Shown one piece after another: positions 15,597-24,100 of a stretch of DNA of 64,000 nt (position 1 is its first letter; each line of letters begins with the position of its first letter). Location: contig CALFJB010000062.1 of the NCBI GenBank assembly GCA_937877565.1, positions 26,294-90,293 on the forward strand. The letters run 5' to 3'. Position numbers and translations under genes: made by a program. This DNA comes from an uncultured Selenomonadales bacterium. Lineage in GTDB: Bacteria; Bacillota; Negativicutes; Selenomonadales; Selenomonadaceae. Under the pieces are notes generated by a model, which was not told where the DNA came from, did no database searches, and saw nothing but the letters and a program-made list of their open reading frames with translations.

Positions 15597-16928
15597 TTAT
15601 TTATTATTTGCTCCTTGTCGATTAACAACCGTCCATTCGTGATCAAACCAAAAATAAGTTGAGGCGTTTAATTTTTCCCAATTTTTAACTACGCGTCCAA
15701 TGGCACTATCAATATCGCGTTGAGCGTCGGTATTTGTCAGCAGTACCAAAATTTGACTGTTGCCATTTTTAGAAATAACATCGCCGGAACGAAAAGTTTT
15801 CTGCAAAGTTTCTTGAAATTGTTCTTGAGCTTCGGACGCAGTAATTTGCCCGCCTTCCTTGTGTCGCTTGATATTAAAAACTACAAGGCAAGTACTTTTA
15901 CTGTAAAAACCGCGCGTCCGTTTCAAAAATCTGTAAATTGTGCGGAAATTTTCAAACGCCAATACAAACGCGCCTTCCTCTTGGTTGCGTTCACTCAAGA
16001 TCATTTCAACCTGCGCAAGGTTTGCAACTTCAACAGTTTCATTTACTTGATTGACTTCGGTATAAATTCCGTAACCGTGTTTACCATTTTGTTTGACGTT
16101 GTAAAGAGCCTTATCAGCCTTTTTGTACAAGTCAGAAAAGTCCGTGCCGTGCATTGGAATGAAAACGCAACCGATTGACGCGCCGAGCGGTATATTCATA
16201 TTTTCGCCCATAAGTTTTTTGGCGGCGTCTAAAACTCGTTCGTTTATGAATTTGGATTTTTGAGCAATAGAGCCTTCGTCGTGTACGCCGTAACAAAATG
16301 CAATAAATTCATCGCCGCCCAATCTTCCAATTAAATCTGAAGACCGTACAGCCGTTCGCAAAATATCTGCAAAAGTTACCAAAACTTTATCGCCCATTGC
16401 ATGCCCGTGAATATCGTTGACAAGTTTAAAGCTGTCTAAGTCAATCATCAGTAACGCGCCGGTTGAATGTTTGCAGGATTCAGTTAAAGCTTTTTCTGAA
16501 GAAACTTTATTTAATAAGCCGGTAAGTTTATCTGTTTCGGCGTCTTTTTTGAGGTCTTGAATTTGTTCAACGGTCTGCATAATATTTGCAACGCGCCGAA
16601 GTAAAACATCAGGGCGAAAAGGTTTTCTGATAAAATCCATTGCGCCATTGTCAAAGCCTTTGGATTCTGTTTCTTCGTCATGATCAGCCGTCATAAACAT
16701 AAACGGTATTATTTTATGATATTCTTTTTGAAGTGCAAGTTGTAATTCGTAACCCGTCATTCCGGGCATACGTAAATCTGATAAAACCATATCAGGTTTT
16801 TCTTTTCTGTAAATTTCAATGGCTTCTTTGCCGGAAGACGCGCAAAAAGTTTCGTAGTTGTCCGCCAACATATTTTCTGTCATCATCAACGATACCATCA
16901 TATCATCGACGATTAATATTTTTTTCAT
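15597..16928 (-). CDS. Response regulator with GGDEF diguanylate cyclase domain
   Basis: 443 residues. Receiver domain 1-120 with phospho-acceptor Asp51 (VLSDLRMPG) and Lys102 (RKPF). GGDEF domain about 130-300 with intact GGDEF at 204-208 and an RxxD product-inhibition site (RSSD 195-198), so active and feedback-controlled c-di-GMP synthesis is expected. The last ~140 residues (from AQVEMILSERNQEEGAFVLAFENF) form an extra domain that I do not recognise; its fold pattern loosely recalls a degenerate nucleotide-cyclase domain. Divergent from an HPt protein and a hybrid kinase, likely its phosphorelay partners. Confidence 0.92.
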   Translation of the reverse strand: MKKILIVDDMMVSLMMTENMLADNYETFCASSGKEAIEIYRKEKPDMVLSDLRMPGMTGYELQLALQKEYHKIIPFMFMTADHDEETESKGFDNGAMDFIRKPFRPDVLLRRVANIMQTVEQIQDLKKDAETDKLTGLLNKVSSEKALTESCKHSTGALLMIDLDSFKLVNDIHGHAMGDKVLVTFADILRTAVRSSDLIGRLGGDEFIAFCYGVHDEGSIAQKSKFINERVLDAAKKLMGENMNIPLGASIGCVFIPMHGTDFSDLYKKADKALYNVKQNGKHGYGIYTEVNQVNETVEVANLAQVEMILSERNQEEGAFVLAFENFRTIYRFLKRTRGFYSKSTCLVVFNIKRHKEGGQITASEAQEQFQETLQKTFRSGDVISKNGNSQILVLLTNTDAQRDIDSAIGRVVKNWEKLNASTYFWFDHEWTVVNRQGANNK

Positions 16929-17120
16929 AGGATTAGCGCGGCTATAAATCTGTGGCTTATCCGCGCCCTCACTTCCTTTCTTTACAATCTTGAAATTTAT
17001 TGTTAAAATATTTCAAGTTATTGTACGGTGAATTTTTTGAAAGATTATAACACATTTTGGGGAATATCCAATAGCAATTTTAGCGATAAATATTCTCTTA
17101 TTTTGAAAGGAAGCGTTTCT

Positions 17121-17459
17121 ATGCTTACTATTGAAACATTAAATGAATTTGGCGTAAATACTAAGGAAGGTTTAACCCGTTGCATGAACAACGAAAAATT
17201 TTATTTTCGTATGTTGAAAATGGGACTTGCCAGCGATCAATTTGAAAAACTTGAAACAACGCTCAAAGAAGGCAACCTTGATGAAGCATTTGAGGCGGCT
17301 CACGCTTTAAAAGGCGTTCTCGGCAATTTGGCACTCACTCCAATTTATAATCCGCTTGCCGAAATGACAGAATTGCTCCGCGCCAAAAAATCTGAAGACT
17401 ATGTTACAATGTATCAACCAATTTTAGAATTGAGGAACAAACTTTTAGCCTTAGTATAA
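17121..17459 (+). CDS. HPt phosphotransfer protein
   Basis: 112 residues, single histidine-phosphotransfer domain. The phospho-accepting His is in AHALKGVLGNLAL. Start ATG 17121 is chosen since GAAAGGAAG precedes it and the HPt fold begins there; the longer open frame from 17028 has no matching RBS. Lies 75 bp upstream of the hybrid kinase and divergent from the GGDEF regulator, so it probably carries phosphate between the kinase receivers and that output. Confidence 0.88.
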   Translation: MLTIETLNEFGVNTKEGLTRCMNNEKFYFRMLKMGLASDQFEKLETTLKEGNLDEAFEAAHALKGVLGNLALTPIYNPLAEMTELLRAKKSEDYVTMYQPILELRNKLLALV

Positions 17460-17534
17460 CAATCTCAGACGGGGAGGGGGCTTTTACTAAATAAAAATGT
17501 TATAGTTCCCTGCCTCTACGAATGAGGAAAGATT

Positions 17535-20324
17535 ATGTTAAATTTTAAAAGCAGTTTCTACGAAAATCTTTTTAAATCTTTGGATACAAACGCGGTTTTA
17601 ATGCGCGTGGAAGATGACGGCAGATATTTTCCTATTTGGTGTTCAAAAGAATTTACCGAAATGATGGAAGGCACTGAAGAAGAATTTATTGAACTGGAGA
17701 GCGGCGGTACTATGAATAGTATTCACCGTGACGACCGTTCAGAAGTCGGTTATCTTTTCCGCCACCACATTACCAAAGACGGAACTAACAGCCTAAACAT
17801 TCGCAAGCGCACAATTAAAGGCAACTGGATTTGGGTTAATATTCATTATTCATTTGTGCAAGAAAATGGCGTTTGGTACGCTTTCTGCAACTATTTTGAT
17901 ATTACCAACGTTAAGGCGAATGAAAAACGCGCTCAAAACCTTTATGAATCTGTTCGCGCAGAATTGGAAAATCTTTCAAGTGACAGCTTAGTTACACTTC
18001 GCTTGAACTTGACGCAAGATATTATTGAAGATAGACACGGACGCGAAAAAGCTGTAAAAAATTACGTAGGCGAAAAATTTTCCGTAAATTTCCAAGACCA
18101 CATTGAAACTTTTCCGCTTGAACGTGACAAGAAAAAATTTGTTAAAAGTTTCAGCATTGAAAATCTTATAAAAAATTTTGAACGCGGCAAAACTTCAATC
18201 AGCGAAGTTTTATTTTGTAAACGTCCTGACGGCAGAAAATGTTTTGTCGAATATAATGTTACGCTTAGAAAAAATCCTGAAACCGGCGACATTATAGCGT
18301 TTGTAACTATGCGCGATTTTAATTCTGAAATGGTAAATCGCTCGGTATTACGAAAAGTTTTAGTTGAACAGTACGACATGATAACTTATCTTGTTGATGG
18401 AAATTACGGCGTTGTTATCGGCGACGCGGCAAGAATTACCAAAGGCAGTATCTTTCCAAAAAAAATTTCCGGCAATTATTCAGAATACCTTGAAAATCAA
18501 GTCAAGCCCGTTTTAACCGGCAGTGCCGAAGATATTCAACAAAGTTTGGAAGAGTTGAGCCTTGCCACTATCGACAAAAAACTTTCTTACCGTGAATCTT
18601 ACGAAGTGAATATTTCCTGCTACATTGACAACGAAATTTTTTACAAGCGTTTTGTTTTTTACGCGGTTGATAGAGATGCAAAATTTTATGTGCTGTTGAA
18701 GTCAGATACTACCAAAATTCAACGTGAACAGATTATGCGAAATATGCAACTGAAAACCGCCCTTGACAACGCAAATCAAGCAAGCATTGCGAAAACCGCC
18801 TTTTTGTCCAGTATGAGCCACGAAATTAGGACGCCGTTAAATGCAATTATCGGGCTTGACAGTATCGCTTTAAAAGAGCCGAATTTGTCAGCGCGTACAC
18901 GTTCACAACTCAATAAAATTGGCGAAAGTGCAAAACACCTGCTGAATCTGATTAACGATATTTTGGACGTAAGCCGAATTGAAAGCGGAAAGTTAATTTT
19001 GAAAAGCGAAGAATTTTCTTTCAGCACGATGCTTGAGCAAATTAACACAATGGTTAGCAGTCAGTGCGCTGAAAAAGGTTTAAGCTATAATTGTCACGTT
19101 ATCGGCAAGGTTGACGAATTTTATATTGGCGACGATATGAAACTCAAGCAGATTCTGATAAATATTCTTTCCAACGCAATTAAATTCACGGGCAGCGGCG
19201 GCGAAATTAAATTTACCGTTGAGGCTGTAACGAAGTTTGCAAATAAAACTACTTTGCGTTTCGTTATCAAAGATACGGGAATTGGTATGGAAGAAGATTA
19301 TTTGCCACATATTTTTGAAGTGTTCAGCCAAGAAAATTCGACGGCGGCAAGTGCTTACGGCGGTACAGGCTTAGGTATGCCAATTACAAAAAATATCGTC
19401 GATATGATGAGCGGTACAATTTCTGTTAAATCTCAAAAAAATGTTGGCTCGGAATTTACAGTTAATCTTACCTTGCGCAATTCTGAAAAAGTTTCTGACG
19501 ATAAAAATGCCGAACCTAAAATTGATTTGACGAATTTAAAAGTTTTGATAATCGACGACGACCAAATAGCTTGCGAACACGCGCAACTTGTTTTACAGGA
19601 AGTTGGAATTTCGGCAGATACCGCGCTTGACGGTAAAACCGCGCTGGAAATGATTAAATTAAAATCTGCGCGACGTGAATCATATGATATTTTGTTGATT
19701 GATTTAAAAATGCCGGAACAAAATGGAATTGAAGTTACACGGCAAGTCAGAAAAATTATAGGCGACGAATCGACGATAATAATTTTGACGGCTCATCATT
19801 GGGACGACGTGATAGAAGAAGCGATTGAGGCGGGCGTAGATAAATTTATGTCAAAGCCGCTTTTTGCGTCAAGTATTCTAACTGAATTTAGCCAAGCGAT
19901 TGAACAGAAACGCCTTGCAGAAGAAAAGCAACCTGCAGATTTAACGGGGCGGCACATTCTTTTGGCTGAAGATATGTTTATTAACGCCGAAATTATGAAA
20001 GAAATTTTGAGTATGCGAGAAATGGAAGTGGATCACGGCGAAAACGGCAAATTAACTGTTGAACTTTTTGAGAAATCGCCGCTGAATTACTACGACGCAG
20101 TTTTAATGGATATTAGAATGCCGGTAATGGACGGCTTGCAGGCAACGGAGGCGATACGCGCTTTACCGCGTGAAGATGCTAAAACCGTTCCAATTATCGC
20201 AATTACCGCCAATGCTTTTGATGAAGATGTTCAACTCAGTTTGCAAGCCGGTATGAATGCACATTTAAGCAAGCCGGTTGATCCTGAAAAACTTTATCAA
20301 ACTTTGGAAGAGTTTATAAAATAG
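17535..20324 (+). CDS. Hybrid sensor histidine kinase, cytoplasmic, two receiver domains
   Basis: 929 residues without membrane segments. An N-terminal PAS-like domain (about 10-130, ending WVNIHYSFVQENGVWYAFCNYFDIT), a second sensory stretch to about 400, the dimerisation domain with phospho-His429 (SSMSHEIRTPLN), ATPase domain with N box NILSNAIKFT and G boxes DTGIGM and GGTGLGM. Then two receivers: Asp723 (LLIDLKMPEQNG) and Asp859 (LMDIRMPVMDG). A cytosolic signal is sensed. Architecture and neighbours suggest a phosphorelay through the HPt protein to the GGDEF regulator. Confidence 0.93.
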   Translation: MLNFKSSFYENLFKSLDTNAVLMRVEDDGRYFPIWCSKEFTEMMEGTEEEFIELESGGTMNSIHRDDRSEVGYLFRHHITKDGTNSLNIRKRTIKGNWIWVNIHYSFVQENGVWYAFCNYFDITNVKANEKRAQNLYESVRAELENLSSDSLVTLRLNLTQDIIEDRHGREKAVKNYVGEKFSVNFQDHIETFPLERDKKKFVKSFSIENLIKNFERGKTSISEVLFCKRPDGRKCFVEYNVTLRKNPETGDIIAFVTMRDFNSEMVNRSVLRKVLVEQYDMITYLVDGNYGVVIGDAARITKGSIFPKKISGNYSEYLENQVKPVLTGSAEDIQQSLEELSLATIDKKLSYRESYEVNISCYIDNEIFYKRFVFYAVDRDAKFYVLLKSDTTKIQREQIMRNMQLKTALDNANQASIAKTAFLSSMSHEIRTPLNAIIGLDSIALKEPNLSARTRSQLNKIGESAKHLLNLINDILDVSRIESGKLILKSEEFSFSTMLEQINTMVSSQCAEKGLSYNCHVIGKVDEFYIGDDMKLKQILINILSNAIKFTGSGGEIKFTVEAVTKFANKTTLRFVIKDTGIGMEEDYLPHIFEVFSQENSTAASAYGGTGLGMPITKNIVDMMSGTISVKSQKNVGSEFTVNLTLRNSEKVSDDKNAEPKIDLTNLKVLIIDDDQIACEHAQLVLQEVGISADTALDGKTALEMIKLKSARRESYDILLIDLKMPEQNGIEVTRQVRKIIGDESTIIILTAHHWDDVIEEAIEAGVDKFMSKPLFASSILTEFSQAIEQKRLAEEKQPADLTGRHILLAEDMFINAEIMKEILSMREMEVDHGENGKLTVELFEKSPLNYYDAVLMDIRMPVMDGLQATEAIRALPREDAKTVPIIAITANAFDEDVQLSLQAGMNAHLSKPVDPEKLYQTLEEFIK

Positions 20325-20325
20325 G

Positions 20326-20347
20326 ATCCGCTCCGGCGGATTTTTTT
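20326..20347 (+). terminator. Rho-independent terminator after the hybrid kinase
   Basis: ATCCGC, loop TCCG, GCGGAT followed by seven T, starting 2 bp after the kinase stop codon. Confidence 0.85.
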
Positions 20348-20374
20348 ATTGTTCAAATATAGGAGGAAAAATTT

Positions 20375-21028
20375 ATGGGAGCATTTGGCGCAATTTTGAC
20401 GGCGTTTTTGATTGTGTCAGGATTTTCAATTTCGGCGTTAAAAAAATTTTCCACGCCTTCAAAAACGATTCAGCCACAATCGCAGTTGTCAATACAAATT
20501 GTTCAATCGACCATTTTGCAAGGAATTAAAAATATTAAAGAACTTGCAACAATCAGAATGAATTTTCAATCTGTCGCGCAAGTTTCTTCAGATAAAAAAA
20601 TTTTGGGCAAAACAGTTCCCTTTTCAAAGCGCAAACTTTCTGTAAGTTATACCGGTACTGCTGTTTGTGGCTGCGATCTGGAAAAAGTAACGGTTACGAA
20701 CAAATTTTTAAACTCTAATCACGTGGTTATTAACGTGCCGACAAGTAAATTTTTGGATATTTACCCGGATGTTGGGTCTTTCAAAGTTCATGAAAAAAAA
20801 TCTCAATTTTTTTCTGCTCCTATTGATATTGAAATTCAAGATAAAGCTGTGGCGGCTGATATTGAAGATATGAAGAGCAAGCTGATTGAGGACGGGATTT
20901 TATTGAAAAGCAATGAAAATATTCGCCAAATTTTAAAATCGCTTACAATCCCGTTGGGCGTCGTTGCAGAAATTAATTTTATAGATGAAGAAATAGTGAA
21001 TCAACCGCCGGTACTTTTACCGGAATGA
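20375..21028 (+). CDS. DUF4230 family protein
   Basis: 217 residues. One N-terminal hydrophobic segment (AILTAFLIVSGFSISAL, residues 5-21) acts as signal anchor. The rest matches the DUF4230 pattern: IKELATIRMNFQSVAQV, then VSYTGTAVCGCDLEKV, VVINVPTSKFLDIYPD. Function of the family is unknown; the domain is expected outside the cytoplasmic membrane. AGGAGG lies 10 nt before the ATG. Its own transcript ends at the double hairpin at 21041-21100. Confidence 0.75.
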   Translation: MGAFGAILTAFLIVSGFSISALKKFSTPSKTIQPQSQLSIQIVQSTILQGIKNIKELATIRMNFQSVAQVSSDKKILGKTVPFSKRKLSVSYTGTAVCGCDLEKVTVTNKFLNSNHVVINVPTSKFLDIYPDVGSFKVHEKKSQFFSAPIDIEIQDKAVAADIEDMKSKLIEDGILLKSNENIRQILKSLTIPLGVVAEINFIDEEIVNQPPVLLPE

Positions 21029-21040
21029 TTTTTCAAAACT

Positions 21041-21100
21041 AAAAAAGCCCCGCACTTTCGCGCAGGGCTTGTACCGTCTAAATTGGACGGCTTTTTTATT
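21041..21100. terminator. Bidirectional terminator pair between convergent genes
   Basis: Hairpin 1: AAAAAAGCCC ... GGGCTT, with its T tract on the minus strand, ending the RTX gene. Hairpin 2: CCGTC-taaatt-GGACGG followed by CTTTTTT, with its T tract on the plus strand, ending the DUF4230 gene. Confidence 0.85.
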
Positions 21101-21102
21101 TA

Positions 21103-24100
21103 TTATTTAATGTCGAGAGAATCTTGACTGCTTGAGGCAACTTGCAATGTGTCAAGGCTGTCGTAGTTGTACGTTTCGATATTTTCAGCAGAATATTTAT
21201 CTTCCGTAATTTCAGAAATTGAATCAAGTTGCGTATCCTCACTAACAAAATTATCGTCGTCTTCGTCAAACCAGTAAGATTGAATTTGGGATTCGTCCAC
21301 ATATTCAATAGAAATTTTTTGAGAGTTGCCCTTCTTAACAGTAAGTGAACCGTCACCAATTTTGAAAGTAACGTCCTTGCCGCTGTAAAGCGTTTGACTA
21401 ATAGTGCCATTAACAATTTGGATTTTATCTTTTTGAGAGGCAGTGTAGTCTGTTATAGTGTCGTTGCCTTCGCCAAATTTGTAAATGAAAACATCAGCAC
21501 CTTTACCGCCGGTCAATGTGTCGTTACCATCGCCGCCATTGAGTGAATCATTTCCTATATCGCCGTAAAGTTTATCATCGTCAGCATTGCCGTACAAAAC
21601 GTCATCATTATTGCCGCCGTACAAAGTATCTTTACCTTTTCCGCCATAGAGTGTATCGTCGCCGCCTTCACCTTTAAGCAAGTCATTATCTTTTTCGCCG
21701 TATAAAACATCTGCGCCATTTCCGCCAAGTACAGTATCTTTACCTGCCCCGGCAAAAACAGTATCCGCGCCTTTACTGCCTTTGAGTGAGTTTGAAGCTG
21801 AACTTCCATATACAACAATTCCGCTACTCAGCGTTGAAGCGTCTAATTTAGTAACATTGCCATAATAGTCTGCAAAGTCAATGGAATTTTCTTTAAAGTC
21901 CTTTGTTAATTTAATCAATGCGCTGCTAAGTGAAACGCCTTCAACTTTTTGAGCTAAAGGACGTATTATATTTGAAAGACCGCCTTTATCACCGCCTGTA
22001 GACGCTTGTTTTGCAAGATAACGCAACATGATATATCCTGAAGCGTAAACTTGGTCGGAATCTTCTTGATATTCTTTCCAAGTATATTCAGAACTCATGC
22101 AGTGTTTGAGATAATCCGGATTTTGGGTCATATATTTGATAGTGCCGGGACGTGTATCATCAATACCTTTTACCAGTTCAGCTGTACCTTCAATAACTGA
22201 AAGCGGCAAACTCTTCCAATATTTTACTTTAGAAGCCATGATAGCATGAACCATTTCATGGGTAAATGTCCTGTCAAGATATTCTTCCGGATTACCATAA
22301 CGATTATAGCCTATACCGTTTAAATCAGAATTACTGAAATTCTTGTAAACATTCATGTTAATTCCAATCATAAGATCGGAAGCTCTGCCTTCATTATTAT
22401 AATTATAATTATTCGTCCAAGCCAAAGCACCGGTATTATAATCAAAATAAATATGAAGTGTAGTACACTTATTTTCAGAATCATCATAACTGTAGCCATA
22501 AGATTCTTCAATTAAATTTAAACCCTCACGTCCCCAGTTGCTATTTATACTTTGCCAAACAAATCTTTCATCATTAGATGTCAAATCACTATATGTTTTT
22601 TCAACAATTTTTTCCGTCCAACTGTTATATTCTCCAATTTTGAAAGTTAAACCATTTGTTTCAAAAGAACTTTTATCAAAATTTGTATTTCTGCTGTTCG
22701 GTTCCGGTATAACAGATACAGCAGTTTTTTTAGTATCGCCGCCTGCGTCTTTGCCGGTAATTGCGCCAGTATCTTCATCAGATGTACCTTCTAAAATAAT
22801 ATCACATTTTTCCTCTAAGAAAGTTTTCCATCCGTTGGTAGAATCTTTCTTTATGTATTCCCTACATTCTTTACACAATTTATCGATCAGATCGTTAAAA
22901 TCAGTATAATTTGAGCAAGCTTTTACAGCAGCATCAACTGCCGCTTCGCCATAGTTCTTTGTATCGTCCAAAGCTTTCATAAATTTTTTAATAACGTCTT
23001 GCGGGGTATAAGTGTTTTCGTCATCTATATCTTGCTCACCGGCAACTTTAATATTATTTAAGCCTAAAGACGCCGCATCTTTAAGAATAACGCTTGCGCC
23101 GCCGGTTACGCTAACTTTTACATCTGTTGTACCGCTGATTTTAGATTTTTTGTATTTTACACCGTTAATTTGTAATGTGTCAGTTGCATTGAAGCCAAAA
23201 ATAGTATCATTGCCGTCGCCTTTGTTGTACTGAATTAAATGATTATCGCCGGAAAGTTTAATTGTATCGTTGTCTTTACCGCCTGTAATGGTGGAATTGG
23301 AGCCGCGCAAGCTGATAAGATCTGCACCTTCGCCGCCGTTTATAGAAATACCGGTTGCGTTAAGAGTTGTGTTGCCGCTATAAACTGCACCTACAATTAT
23401 TGAATCTTCGCCAATTCCGCCATCGACTGTATTGTAAGAATAACTTGTAATGCTAATTAAATCTTCGCCGTCATTGCCATTTAATTTTGATTTATAATGG
23501 TTACCAATGATTGTATCTTTACCTGTACCGGCGTTAATTGTAGCCCAGTTGTTATTTCCGTAAATTGAATCATCGCCCACGCCGCTTTCAATGGAAACAT
23601 AATTTGTAAAAGCGTTGTAAATTGTGTCGTTGCCGTCGCCGCTCACTATTGAAACATTATAATCAGCACAGCTGTAAATACTGTCATCACCATTGCCGGA
23701 ATAAATTTTAACTGTGCTGCCCGTGTTGCTGATTGTGTCGTTACCTGCGCCTGTATTTATAATTGTGTCAGATTTGGAATTACTGATATTTTCTCCGTCG
23801 TCTCCTTTAATTGACAGAGTACCGCCAACGATATTTACATTTTGGTTACTTGCGCCGGAAAGTGAAATTGCGCCGCCACTAACTAAGCTTACTACAACAT
23901 TTGAACTGATAGTTTCACGAGTATAATAACCGCCGTCCAATGAAATTTTATCATTTGAATTGTAGCCAACAATAGTATCGCTACCGTCGCCGCTTGAAAA
24001 TTGGTAAATATGTCCTACTGTATCGCTATTGTAAATATAATCGTTACCGGTACCGCCTTTAATTGTCATTCCTGTTGAGTTGCCGCTAAGAGTGATTCTG

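Noticed and set aside
17028..17120. Longer N terminus of the HPt protein
   Set aside because: The RBS GAAAGGAAG and the domain start both point to ATG 17121.
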